From Candidatus Physcousia equi (lineage in GTDB: Bacteria; Bacteroidota; Bacteroidia; Bacteroidales; Bacteroidaceae): a stretch of DNA of 45,324 bases. Positions 7,738 through 16,132 of this stretch are shown piece after piece. Under the pieces are notes generated by a model that was given only the letters and a program-made list of their open reading frames with translations, ran no database searches and was not told the DNA's origin. Each line of letters starts with the position of its first letter. Within the stretch, counting starts at the first letter, position 1. The stretch covers positions 1 through 45,324 of the forward strand of contig JAGHUD010000018.1 in the NCBI GenBank assembly GCA_018065005.1. Reading direction: 5' to 3'. Both the position numbers and the translations under genes were made by a program.

Positions 7738-8928
7738 ATGAAGATATTAGTATTAAACTGTGGCAGCAGTTCCATTAAATATGCACTCTACAACATGGAC
7801 GACCAGACGGTCATCACCAGCGGTGGTATCGAGAAAATCGGTCTGCCCGACTCATTCATCAATGTCAAGCTCAACGGCGAGAAGCACAAGATGGAGCGCC
7901 CCATCGTAGAGCATACGGCAGGCGTGAAGTGGATCTTCGAGGTGCTCACGACAGGCGAATATGCAGTACTGAAAGACCTAAAAGAGATTGACGCAGTGGG
8001 CCACCGTATGGTGCACGGAGGCGAGAAATTCAACCAAAGCGTGAAGCTCAACGCTGAGGTGATGGAAGCCTTCACCGCCTGCAACGACCTGGCTCCCCTC
8101 CACAACCCCGCCAACATCAAAGGCGTTAACGCAGTGAGCGAACTCCTTCCCGAAGTGCCCCAAGTGGGCGTGTTCGATACCGCCTTCCATCAGACGATGC
8201 CCGACTATGCCTACATGTATGCCCTACCCTACGAGCTCTACTCCACCTATGGCGTGCGTCGCTATGGTTTCCACGGCACGAGCCACCGCTATGTTTCACA
8301 GCGTGTGTGCGAATTCCTTGGCGTCAGTCCCGAAGGCAAGAAGATCATCACCTGCCACATTGGCAACGGAGCATCCATCGCAGCCGTCAAGGACGGAAAG
8401 TGTGTGGACACCTCAATGGGTCTCACTCCACTCGAAGGTCTCATCATGGGCACACGTTCGGGCGACATCGATGCTGGTGCCGTAACGTTCCTCATGGACA
8501 AGCTCAACCTCGACACGAAGGGACTCTCCAATCTGCTCAATAAGAAGAGTGGTTTGGCTGGCGTTAGCGAACTCTCAAGCGACTTCAGAGACATCCTTGC
8601 CGGCATTGCCAACGGAAACGACAAGGCACGCCTCGCCAAAGAGATGTACACTTATCGCATCAAGAAGTACATCGGCCAGTATGCCGCAGCCATGGGAGGC
8701 GTGGACATCATCCTCTTCACCGGTGGCGCTGGCGAGAACCAATGGGAAGTTCGCGAGGGCGCAACCAAAGGACTTGAGTTTATGGGTGTCAAGATGGATG
8801 ATGAAAAGAACCGTGCATGCCGTGCAAAAGAGACCATTCTCAGCGCCGAAGACAGCAAGGTTACGGTTTGCTGCATCCCCACCGACGAGGAACTCATGAT
8901 TGCACTTGACACTCAAGCTTTGGCATAG
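7738..8928 (+). CDS. ackA: Acetate kinase
   Basis: Makes ATP and acetate from acetyl phosphate, completing the Pta-AckA pathway. The 396-residue ASKHA-fold protein opens with ILVLNCGSSSIKYAL, the first acetokinase signature. It has GHRMVHGGEKF, YGFHGTSHRYVSQR, CHIGNGASIAA and GDIDAG motifs and the C-terminal LFTGGAGENQ stretch. It lies 17 bp after pta and is followed by a strong hairpin terminator, closing the operon. Confidence 0.97.
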   Translation: MKILVLNCGSSSIKYALYNMDDQTVITSGGIEKIGLPDSFINVKLNGEKHKMERPIVEHTAGVKWIFEVLTTGEYAVLKDLKEIDAVGHRMVHGGEKFNQSVKLNAEVMEAFTACNDLAPLHNPANIKGVNAVSELLPEVPQVGVFDTAFHQTMPDYAYMYALPYELYSTYGVRRYGFHGTSHRYVSQRVCEFLGVSPEGKKIITCHIGNGASIAAVKDGKCVDTSMGLTPLEGLIMGTRSGDIDAGAVTFLMDKLNLDTKGLSNLLNKKSGLAGVSELSSDFRDILAGIANGNDKARLAKEMYTYRIKKYIGQYAAAMGGVDIILFTGGAGENQWEVREGATKGLEFMGVKMDDEKNRACRAKETILSAEDSKVTVCCIPTDEELMIALDTQALA

Positions 8929-8967
8929 TGCAATGCTATTTGGTGACTTACTCGCAAGTCCCTCTTT

Positions 8968-9010
8968 AACGACGGAAAGGGGACAACGATATCTTTTTCC
9001 GTCGTTATTT
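8968..9010 (+). terminator. Terminator after ackA
   Basis: AACGACGGAAA (8968-8978) pairs with TTTCCGTCGTT (8996-9006) around a 17-nt loop, followed by ATTTTG. A similar GACGGA/TCCGTC stem recurs after the gene at 16966-17670. Confidence 0.75.
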
Positions 9011-9169
9011 TGTGTCTTTCTCTTTCGGCAGCTACCCTTTGCGGAAGGCGCTTGACACCATCATCCAACATGATAAGTATATCATGAATGGAAAGGTCTT
9101 TTTGTACCTTAGCACTCATAGCCTTTTTATATGCCTACACAAACGACAATCTCTAAAAGAAACGAGACT

Positions 9170-11782
9170 ATGGACCGACTATTCAATATTCTCATCCTTT
9201 TTGCCATCTCAATAACCATTTCTGCACAGAGCAGTGAACAACTATTACTCTCAGGTTGGCGATTTCATCGTGGAAGTGCAGAAGGAGCACAAGCTGCCAA
9301 CTATGACGACAGCAAGTGGCAACAAGTAACTATTCCACACGATTGGGCCATCAGTGGGCCATTCGACAAGGAGATCGACAAGCAGGTGGTAGCTATCAGT
9401 GAGAATGGCGAAACGCTTGCCACGGAGAAAACAGGTCGTTCAGGCTCACTTCCCTGGATAGGTGAAGGCTGGTATCGCACACAAATCGTCATTCCTGATG
9501 GCTATGCTCATGGGGAACTCATTTTTGATGGAGCCATGTCAGAACCCCATGTGTGGGTAGACGGAAAGGACATTGGCTATTGGGCATATGGCTACAGCAC
9601 ATTCAGCCTCTCCCTCTCACCCGCCATAGGTGAAGGCAATAAACTCCGCCCCGGCAGCTACACGCTTGCTGTTCACTTGCAGAACAAAGAAGAATCTAGC
9701 CGATGGTACCCCGGCGCAGGACTGTATCGTCCTGTGCGTCTCATGCTACACAAAGAGATGTATATTAAACCATGGGAAACTTTCGTGAGGACAACAAAAT
9801 TAGCAGGTTTCAATGCCAGCCACACAAGGGCATCAGAGGCTAAATTGACCATCACCACTCAGGTGAACGAGCGCAGGGGAAAGCCAAGCGTTCGTCTCTC
9901 TCTGATGGATGGTGAAGGTCATGTGGTGGCAAACAGTCAACGCGAACTTTTGAACGGATTCACCTCAACCACTCAGGTGCTCAACCTCGTGAATGTGAAA
10001 CTCTGGAGTCCTGAGGCTCCTGAACTATATACGCTAATTACGGAAGTCGTGGAGGGCGACCGCGTTTGGGATCGTCAAGAGACATCTGTTGGTATTCGCC
10101 TTGCAGAGTACACGTCAGAAGGTTTTTTTCTGAATGGCAAGAAACGTAAGTTTCATGGTGTTTGCCTACACCACGACATGGGCCCCGTTGGCGCTGCATT
10201 CCTCAAGGATGCCTTCCGTCGTCAGGTGCGTCTACTTAAGGAGATGGGATGTGATGCCATCCGAACGGCCCACAACATGCCTGCTCCTTGGCAAATGGAT
10301 ATTTGCGACGAGATGGGCATGCTCGTCATGGCAGAGAGCTTTGATATGTGGAAGTCGCCTAAATGTAGGAACGGCTACGCACGTTTCTTTGACAAGGTGG
10401 ACACGCAATCCGTCAACCAGAGCCATCAACCATGGTATATACGAGACATAACCAACTTGGTAAAGGTGCATCGCAATCATCCCTCGATTGTGATGTGGAG
10501 TATTGGTAATGAGGTGCCCGAACAGGGTCGTTCGGATGGTCTATACTTCACAAAGAGCATGCAGCAACTCATACACGAACTGGACGGCACACGTCCTGTG
10601 ACACAGGGCATGAATCATGGAGACGCTGCTATGAACAATGGCGTTTGGCAAGTTATGGATATACCCGGATGGAACTACCATATTCATCGCTATCGTGTGG
10701 GCATCGAACAGTCATCGAAGGGAATCATTGTGGCATCCGAAACAGCCTCCACTGTCAGCAGCCGTGGGGTATACAAGTTCCCCGTCGAGGAGCTAGTGCA
10801 ACAGTCATTTCCCGACGGACAAGTCTCCAGTTATGACATCGAGATGTGCGCTTGGAGCAACTTGCCTGATGATGATTGGATGCTGCAAGACAAAATGCCA
10901 GGCGTGATTGGCGAATTTGTTTGGACTGGTTTTGATTATCTTGGTGAACCAACACCCTACGATGAATATTGGCCATCACGCAGTTCATACTTTGGCATTT
11001 ACGATCTTGCTGGATTGCCCAAAGACCGCATGTATCTCTATCGCAGCCATTGGGCGCCCGAACGAGAGACCTTGCATCTTTTACCCCATTGGACATGGCC
11101 CGACCGTAATGGAGAGGTGACCCCCGTCTTCTGCTACACCAATTATCCAGAGGCAGAACTCTTTGTCAATGGTAAAAGTCAGGGGCGTCGTAAACATATT
11201 GATGTAGATTTAGAGGACTATCTGAACGGAGCTATAATAAAAAAAGTTTTGTGGGGACACGAACGTTTTGCCAATCCTGAACAACAGCCCAATCGTCTCG
11301 ATCGCTATCGTATGCGTTGGAACGATGTTGTCTACGAGCCGGGTGAGTTGAGGGTTGTTGCCTACGACGCACAAGGAAATGCCGTTGCGGAAAAGCGGGT
11401 TAAGACGGCGGGCTCCCCCCATCACATCGAACTAAAAGCTGATCGCACATCTATGCCAGTCACGCCAACCGACTCGATAGGTCGTCCTACCGACTGTCCA
11501 AGTCTCATCTTCGTCACAGCGCGCATCGTTGACAAAGACGGTAATTTGTGTCCCAATGCAGACACACAACTCCACTTCGAGGTGAAGGGTAATTCGGCAC
11601 GCTTTCATTCAGCTTGCAATGGTGATGCTACTTCAATCGAAACCTTCACTCAGCCCACGATGCGAGCTTTTCATGGTGAACTGGTCATCGTTGTTGAGTC
11701 TACACAAAAGAGGGGAAATGCGGTGCTCAAGGTGACTGGCACTGGAGTGAAATCAACCACACAGTACCTGGAAATTAGATAA
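9170..11782 (+). CDS. Exported GH2 glycosidase (beta-galactosidase-like, DUF4982 type)
   Basis: Retaining glycoside hydrolase of family 2, predicted outside the cytoplasm; beta-galactosidase is the likeliest activity. The signal peptide MDRLFNILILFAISITISAQ fixes the start at 9170 rather than the in-frame ATG at 9131. Domains in order: jelly-roll sugar-binding domain (SGWRFHRG, IPHDWA, GEGWYR), Ig-like domain, TIM barrel, DUF4982-like domain with the FVNGKSQGR stretch, and a C-terminal Ig-like domain. The acid/base is E448 in MWSIGNEVP and the nucleophile is E524 in VASETAS. Length is 870. No clear promoter is seen. Substrate specificity cannot be read from the sequence. Confidence 0.9.
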   Translation: MDRLFNILILFAISITISAQSSEQLLLSGWRFHRGSAEGAQAANYDDSKWQQVTIPHDWAISGPFDKEIDKQVVAISENGETLATEKTGRSGSLPWIGEGWYRTQIVIPDGYAHGELIFDGAMSEPHVWVDGKDIGYWAYGYSTFSLSLSPAIGEGNKLRPGSYTLAVHLQNKEESSRWYPGAGLYRPVRLMLHKEMYIKPWETFVRTTKLAGFNASHTRASEAKLTITTQVNERRGKPSVRLSLMDGEGHVVANSQRELLNGFTSTTQVLNLVNVKLWSPEAPELYTLITEVVEGDRVWDRQETSVGIRLAEYTSEGFFLNGKKRKFHGVCLHHDMGPVGAAFLKDAFRRQVRLLKEMGCDAIRTAHNMPAPWQMDICDEMGMLVMAESFDMWKSPKCRNGYARFFDKVDTQSVNQSHQPWYIRDITNLVKVHRNHPSIVMWSIGNEVPEQGRSDGLYFTKSMQQLIHELDGTRPVTQGMNHGDAAMNNGVWQVMDIPGWNYHIHRYRVGIEQSSKGIIVASETASTVSSRGVYKFPVEELVQQSFPDGQVSSYDIEMCAWSNLPDDDWMLQDKMPGVIGEFVWTGFDYLGEPTPYDEYWPSRSSYFGIYDLAGLPKDRMYLYRSHWAPERETLHLLPHWTWPDRNGEVTPVFCYTNYPEAELFVNGKSQGRRKHIDVDLEDYLNGAIIKKVLWGHERFANPEQQPNRLDRYRMRWNDVVYEPGELRVVAYDAQGNAVAEKRVKTAGSPHHIELKADRTSMPVTPTDSIGRPTDCPSLIFVTARIVDKDGNLCPNADTQLHFEVKGNSARFHSACNGDATSIETFTQPTMRAFHGELVIVVESTQKRGNAVLKVTGTGVKSTTQYLEIR

Positions 11783-11885
11783 TAGCAACCAAGAAACCCC
11801 AAAGTGACATGGCAGTGAACAAGGTTTCTGCGCAAAATGTTTACGTCTCTATACTGGTGGGGCTGATTGGATAGTTGGATGTAGG

Positions 11886-11909
11886 CTTTTCCATAGGGGC
11901 ATGGAAAAG
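11886..11909. terminator. Perfect 9-bp hairpin between convergent genes
   Basis: CTTTTCCAT and ATGGAAAAG pair around the 6-nt loop AGGGGC. It sits between the convergent GH2 and oxidoreductase genes, where a shared terminator is expected, but there is no T-run on either side. Confidence 0.4.
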
Positions 11910-11926
11910 GTGATGCGTATCGTGGT

Positions 11927-12919
11927 TCAGTTGAGTTTGCCCAGAATGCGATCCATCACCCAGTTTACGGCTGTGCCACTTGTGCTGTCGCAAGTGCAAG
12001 TGGAGAGGCCTTGCAGATGCTCCACCACGTTCTGAATGAGCGGAAGTTGGACGTGCTCAGGATTGGGCACTACAATTTCTTCACGACCAGAGAGTGTGTG
12101 CAAAGCAATGGGCGCATAGGTGAAGACGGAAAAACATATCTGACCCTTGTCACCAATCAGCTCAATGCGGTCTGTGCGCGCACTCTCATGAGCAACGAAA
12201 CACCATGAGCCCGACCCCGGCATACCATCAGCAAACTCAAAGGCAGCACTGACGGTGTCTTCGGTGGCATAGAGGCCGCCACGGTTTTGATGATAGCCAT
12301 GCACGAGGGTGATGGGGCCAAACATCATCTGGAGCAAATCAAGCTGATGAGGGGCAAGGTCATAGAAATAGCCACCCCCGGCAATGTCGCGCTGCACGCG
12401 CCACGGCAAGTTGTGCTGGTTGTAGTCAAGGTCGCGTGGTGGCACCGCAAAACGTATCTGCACATTGATGACCTTGCCGATGGCACCTTCGTCCAAGAGC
12501 TGCTTGACGCGCTTGAAGTAGGGAAGGTAGCGCCGATAGTAAGCGACGAAACACTTCACCCCCGTCTGTTCCGAGATGCGGTTCACACGCTGACAGTCGG
12601 CATAGGATGCTGCCAAAGGTTTCTCTACATAGACGGGTTTTCCTGCCTTCATTGCCATGATGGCATAGGTGGCATGAGAGGAGGGAGGCGTGGCAATGTA
12701 GACAGCGTTCACCTCCGGATCCTGAATGAGTTGCCACGCATCGTTATACCAATGTGGAATGTGGTGACGCTGAGCGTAGGACTGTGCTCGCTCGGCGTTG
12801 CGGCTCATCACAGCCACTATGCTCGACCCTTCGACCAGAGTGAATGCCGGACCACTCTTTTTCTCTGTCACCTCTCCGCATCCGATAAAGCCCCATTTAA
12901 TTTTCTTACGTTCTGCCAT
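11927..12919 (-). CDS. Gfo/Idh/MocA family NAD(P)-dependent oxidoreductase
   Basis: Probable cytoplasmic NAD(P)-dependent dehydrogenase acting on a sugar or sugar derivative; substrate unknown. The N-terminal Rossmann fold begins KWGFIGCGEVTEKK, a variant of the glycine-rich GxGxxG loop, followed by AVYIATPPSSHATYA and the EKPLA motif with the conserved lysine of this family. The C-terminal alpha/beta domain contains GGGYFYDLAPHQLDLL, matching the catalytic G-x3-D-x3-H pattern. The start is set at MAERKK (12919); the frame is open further upstream but that part is AT-rich and covers the promoter. About 330 residues, a normal length. It is divergent from the membrane protein gene at 13031. Confidence 0.88.
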   Translation of the reverse strand: MAERKKIKWGFIGCGEVTEKKSGPAFTLVEGSSIVAVMSRNAERAQSYAQRHHIPHWYNDAWQLIQDPEVNAVYIATPPSSHATYAIMAMKAGKPVYVEKPLAASYADCQRVNRISEQTGVKCFVAYYRRYLPYFKRVKQLLDEGAIGKVINVQIRFAVPPRDLDYNQHNLPWRVQRDIAGGGYFYDLAPHQLDLLQMMFGPITLVHGYHQNRGGLYATEDTVSAAFEFADGMPGSGSWCFVAHESARTDRIELIGDKGQICFSVFTYAPIALHTLSGREEIVVPNPEHVQLPLIQNVVEHLQGLSTCTCDSTSGTAVNWVMDRILGKLN

Positions 12920-12951
12920 TTGAATTTTAAAAAAATCTAATTTTTCAATTG

Positions 12952-12987
12952 CTTTTGCAAAAGTACAATTTTTTATTCTTATTTTTG
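12952..12987. promoter_or_regulatory. Overlapping divergent promoters with a central palindrome
   Basis: The 12-bp palindrome CTTTTGCAAAAG (12952-12963) contains the start of a minus-strand -7 box (TACTTTTG, 12958-12965) for the oxidoreductase and a TTTG (12954-12957) usable as -33 of a plus-strand promoter with -7 box TATTTTTG at 12980-12987 (22-bp spacer). The two divergent genes are probably controlled from this one stretch. Confidence 0.5.
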
Positions 12988-13030
12988 CATTCGAAATAAG
13001 AAAATATAGAATAAATTGCAAAACAAAGCA

Positions 13031-13951
13031 ATGGAACAGAATAACACAGCAGTACAGAACAACGAGCCCTTACTGAAGGAGCGCGGCTACGTGAAAAGCA
13101 TTGCAGCAGGTCTTCGCCTACCGCTTCGTCACCCCTGGGGCATTCTCCGCCACATCTGGCCCACGTGTTTGGTGTGTGGTCTCGTGTGGTTTTTTGTTTC
13201 GAAATGGGTTTGTGCCGACTTATGGGCTTTTCGCACCGTCTTCTCAGGCCCCGTCAGCAGCCCAGCCGACGTTGTTGGCATGACATGGCTCAGGGTTGTT
13301 CTGTGGGGCATGTTGTCCATGCTCTTTTTGGGTGTTTTGGCTGGACAGACGGCTTATTTGATGAGACGCTATGGCGAGCTCAACTATTTCCCCGCTGTGC
13401 AGCCGTGGCACGTATGGCGCGACATCGCGCCCTCCGTGGTGAGCGGTCTTGTGCTCTGCCTCGTGGGCTATTTGGTAGCGGTTGCCCTAGCTTCAGTTCC
13501 CTTCCTCTTTATGCCCCGGCGTCTCTGGGCGGTGCTGTTGGGAGCGGTGTTGGTGTGCTTGTGGGCACTCTTCTACGTTCCGGCAGGTCAGCGCTTCATG
13601 ATGGAGAAGAAGCCCCTCCCAGCCTCACTGTGGTGGTCGTTTTCCCATCCCACCGAGTTGAGCGGAAGCTCGGCAGTGGTGGTGGTGTGCAGCACGCTCC
13701 TCTTTAGTGTGATGGCAGCCGGGGCGGTGCCAGTTGTTGCCCTTGCCTATGTGGATGGCGTCGCTTCCGATGCGTTGCGCATGGGCGACGCAGTAGACCT
13801 TCCTGGCTCCTTCTTCATGCTGCGCAACCTGGGATTCTTCCTTACGAGTAGCATAGTGAGCCTCTCTTGGATATTCGTTTTCGTTCCTCTTTGCTTCGAA
13901 TGGGGAAGTAGGCAGGAAAGCAAAAAACTAATTAAAAATTTGGATTTCTAA
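13031..13951 (+). CDS. Unknown six-helix inner-membrane protein
   Basis: I do not recognise the family. The 306-residue protein has a polar N-terminus of about 40 residues ending in an HPWGILRHIWP stretch. Hydrophobic segments follow at about 42-60, 86-110, 134-162, 165-185, 213-242 and 267-290, with a basic C-terminal tail. No catalytic motif, signal peptide or transporter signature is evident. The ATG at 13031 is preferred to a TTG at 13016. Valine codons are mostly GTG and the gene is visibly richer in G and T than its neighbours, partly explained by the membrane segments. It is divergent from the oxidoreductase, and the MBL gene follows on the same strand from its own promoter, which overlaps this gene's 3' end. 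Confidence 0.75.
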   Translation: MEQNNTAVQNNEPLLKERGYVKSIAAGLRLPLRHPWGILRHIWPTCLVCGLVWFFVSKWVCADLWAFRTVFSGPVSSPADVVGMTWLRVVLWGMLSMLFLGVLAGQTAYLMRRYGELNYFPAVQPWHVWRDIAPSVVSGLVLCLVGYLVAVALASVPFLFMPRRLWAVLLGAVLVCLWALFYVPAGQRFMMEKKPLPASLWWSFSHPTELSGSSAVVVVCSTLLFSVMAAGAVPVVALAYVDGVASDALRMGDAVDLPGSFFMLRNLGFFLTSSIVSLSWIFVFVPLCFEWGSRQESKKLIKNLDF

Positions 13952-13970
13952 CAAAAAAGCCCTATCTTTG
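13939..13970 (+). promoter_or_regulatory. Promoter of the MBL-fold gene
   Basis: TTTG at 13939-13942, 20-bp spacer, TATCTTTG at 13963-13970. The -33 element lies inside the last codons of the preceding gene. Confidence 0.75.
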
Positions 13971-13988
13971 CGTAAATTTGTACCCAAA

Positions 13989-14792
13989 ATGATTAAATTT
14001 CTATGCTTAGGAAGTGGCAGTAGTGGCAACAGCTACTACCTTACAGATGGGCAGACGAGTTTGCTCTTGGATGCAGGACTGAACATGAAGACCCTTCGAA
14101 AGTCGTTAGCGATGAACGGCTTTGACCTCGCTCAGGTGAGCGCTGTCTTCATCACACACGACCATGCCGACCACATCAAGTCGGTGGGTTACCTTGCCAA
14201 CGATCTCGACAAGCCCATCTACACCACGCAAGACATACATCTCGGCATTAACCGCAACTATTGCGTCACCTCCAAGGTGACTGCTCAGCATGCCCATATC
14301 GTCAACAAAGAAGTGCCCATCCAGATAGGCGACTTCTCCATCACGCCCTTTGAGGTGCCCCACGACAGCAGCGACTGTGTGGGCTACTGCGTGAAGCATG
14401 GCTCTGTCACATTCTGCCTCATCACCGACGTAGGGCACGTGACACCCATCATTGAGGAGAAAGTGCGAGATGCAAACTACCTTGTGGTGGAAAGTAACCA
14501 CGATGAAGAGATGCTTTCCAACGGCCCCTACCCTGGCTATCTGAAGGCACGCATCCGCAGCGGACGAGGCCATCTGAGCAACCATGACTGTGCGAAGTTG
14601 CTTGTCGAACAAGCCACGGAGAAACTGAAGCGAGTATGGCTCTGCCACTTGAGCGAGGAGAACAATCACCCCGAACTGGCGCGCAAGACAATTGTGTCTA
14701 CACTGCGTGGCTACGGCATCGTGGAGGGGGTTGACTTCAACGTGGAGATACTGCGCAGAAAGACGCCCTCGCTCATCTATGAATTGAATTGA
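13989..14792 (+). CDS. MBL-fold metallo-hydrolase, YycJ/WalJ-like
   Basis: Cytoplasmic metallo-beta-lactamase-fold hydrolase resembling the YycJ/WalJ group of putative phosphodiesterases/exonucleases; substrate unknown. The 267-residue protein opens MIKFLCLGSGSSGNSYYL, typical of that group, and carries the metal-binding THDHADH motif at about 56-62, then FEVPHDSSDCVGY, TDVGH and the late VWLCHLSEENN histidine. ATG 13989 is chosen over a TTG at 13968 because that TTG overlaps the -7 box. It converges on the GH109-like gene with a 6-bp gap, and its terminator lies within that neighbour's 3' end. Confidence 0.88.
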   Translation: MIKFLCLGSGSSGNSYYLTDGQTSLLLDAGLNMKTLRKSLAMNGFDLAQVSAVFITHDHADHIKSVGYLANDLDKPIYTTQDIHLGINRNYCVTSKVTAQHAHIVNKEVPIQIGDFSITPFEVPHDSSDCVGYCVKHGSVTFCLITDVGHVTPIIEEKVRDANYLVVESNHDEEMLSNGPYPGYLKARIRSGRGHLSNHDCAKLLVEQATEKLKRVWLCHLSEENNHPELARKTIVSTLRGYGIVEGVDFNVEILRRKTPSLIYELN

Positions 14793-14798
14793 CGACGA

Positions 14799-15845
14799 CT
14801 AAAACTCTGGAATATTGAAGCGCTCGCTACCTTGCTGAGCGCTTTTTTCTGTCAGTTCCGTCACGCAGCTCCAAAGCGCAGCCTCTTCCACCTCCATGTC
14901 CAGGCGTTGTCGCTTGCCGCTTTCCAGTTCGAGAAGCAACAGGTCGATTAGCCTTCGGTCCATGGCATAGTTCATCACATTGGAGACACCTCGCTCCCTG
15001 CCTTCCTTCAGTATCTGCTTCATCTCTGGTGCAATGTACCCCTCCACATATTGCACAGCTTCGTTTCCGGTGTGAAGCATGTCGCCAATCTGGATGGTGG
15101 GCAACGGATACTTCTGTGCATAGCCCAACGTGCCGCACACTGTCTGCAGACGGTTGTAGGGGCGAGGCGTGGAGGTGTCGTATTGCAGAAGCAGGCTCAC
15201 GCCCTTGCGGCTGTGCAGAAGGGTGTCGCTGAGGCAGAGTTTATCCTTCTGGTTGTTGGCGCTCATGCTCACCAGATATTCGAGGCGGTCGTCGTCGTCC
15301 AAAAGCTGCAGCATGGGACCTAAGCCGTGTGTGGGATATGGATTGCCTCGATGGTTGGCGCGCAACTCATGCATCCAGTCGGTGCCAAGCGTGTGGATGT
15401 AGGCACCCTCGAGGTGGGTCACCTGTCCCAGCAAACCTTGTCTGACCATCTCCTTGATGCCGAGATGCCAGGTGTCGTAGCAGCAATTCTCCAACATCAC
15501 ACAATGGCGCTCGGTCCAACGAGCGACACGAACGAGGAGTTCGCAGGCATGGACGGTCATGGCTGCGGGGACTTCGATGGCTACATTCTTTCCTTGCTTC
15601 ATCGCCTCCACGGCAATCTCAACATGCGAGTCCCATGGGGTGCATATATATAATAGGTGTATGTCAGCCCGGCGCACAACATCGTTCCAGTCACTGAAGA
15701 CGGAAACGGGTGGGCTGAGCTCGCATTCAGTGGGCTCCTTCTTGTCGCACACGGCAACAACCTCCACGTCGGGAATGTCCCGAAGTCGACGAAGCGTGGC
15801 CAATCCGCGTTGCCCCAGCCCTACTATGGCTATGCGTAACTTCAT
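14799..15845 (-). CDS. Gfo/Idh/MocA-fold protein resembling GH109 glycosidases
   Basis: A 348-residue NAD-binding protein with Rossmann start IAIVGLGQRGLATLRRL. It shares the hallmarks of GH109 (NAD-dependent alpha-N-acetylgalactosaminidases): an EVPAA motif in place of EKP, MLENCCYDTW, MVRQGLLGQVTHLEGAYIH and NPYPTHGLGP. Characterised GH109 enzymes are longer and usually carry a signal peptide; this one has neither extra length nor signal, so it is probably cytoplasmic. It could cleave an N-acetylgalactosaminyl substrate by the NAD redox mechanism, or be a dehydrogenase relative. Its last codons encode KSAQQGSERFNIPEF and overlap an antisense terminator of the MBL gene. Confidence 0.85.
   Translation of the reverse strand: MKLRIAIVGLGQRGLATLRRLRDIPDVEVVAVCDKKEPTECELSPPVSVFSDWNDVVRRADIHLLYICTPWDSHVEIAVEAMKQGKNVAIEVPAAMTVHACELLVRVARWTERHCVMLENCCYDTWHLGIKEMVRQGLLGQVTHLEGAYIHTLGTDWMHELRANHRGNPYPTHGLGPMLQLLDDDDRLEYLVSMSANNQKDKLCLSDTLLHSRKGVSLLLQYDTSTPRPYNRLQTVCGTLGYAQKYPLPTIQIGDMLHTGNEAVQYVEGYIAPEMKQILKEGRERGVSNVMNYAMDRRLIDLLLLELESGKRQRLDMEVEEAALWSCVTELTEKSAQQGSERFNIPEF
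14818..14848 (+). terminator. Strong terminator of the MBL gene inside the convergent gene
   Basis: AAGCGCTC (14818-14825) pairs with GAGCGCTT (14837-14844) around an 11-nt loop, followed by more T to 14848. It starts 25 bp after the MBL stop and lies entirely within the antisense 3' coding end of the GH109-like gene. Confidence 0.8.
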
Positions 15846-15849
15846 GGCG

Positions 15850-15857
15850 CAAAGTTA
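15850..15857 (-). promoter_or_regulatory. -7 box abutting the GH109-like gene start
   Basis: Minus-strand TAACTTTG matches TAnnTTTG and ends only 4 bp upstream of the ATG (15843-15845), implying a leaderless transcript. The -33 element is not clear. Confidence 0.45.
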
Positions 15858-15963
15858 ATAAAAAACATGAGTTTTGGGATTCGACAGCTGCCCAAAACTG
15901 CATTTTTTTGTCACACATGCAATGATTTCTTTGTCTTTGCCCTTCTATGTTTTTATTTTTTTG

Positions 15964-16112
15964 TATCTTTGGCAAATCTTACCTTACTATCCTATATACC
16001 AGATGCCCAATCAGCATCGTCACACACCTTCCCCGCAACAAGCAAAGCCTGCGCTACGAAACGACAACAGTCAGCAACCAACGCATGAGGATTGGGTGCT
16101 GACTGTTTGTTT
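15964..16112 (+). ncRNA. Candidate small transcript between GH109-like gene and mtnN
   Basis: A TATCTTTG box (15964-15971; nearest TTTG 24 bp upstream, a loose fit) is followed about 95 bp later by an 11-bp stem, AACAGTCAGCA (16066-16076) with TGCTGACTGTT (16097-16107), then a T-rich stretch. No plus-strand gene lies downstream, so a free RNA of roughly 130 nt is possible. Alternatives: the hairpin is simply the mtnN terminator on the other strand, or an ATG at 16003 starts a small protein. The 15846-16132 gap holds nothing else. Confidence 0.25.
16066..16107. terminator. 11-bp stem hairpin downstream of mtnN
   Basis: The perfect 11-bp stem with a 20-nt loop lies 26 bp beyond the mtnN stop. 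The flank is T-rich on the plus strand (TGTTTTATGCTTTTT) and weakly T-rich on the minus strand, so it may terminate either direction. Confidence 0.55.
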
Positions 16113-16132
16113 TATGCTTTTTGTGTGTCCTG

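Noticed and set aside
12287..12940. A 217-codon plus-strand frame opposite the Gfo/Idh/MocA gene.
   Set aside because: Antisense to a clear oxidoreductase with all family motifs; the translation is unlike any protein family.
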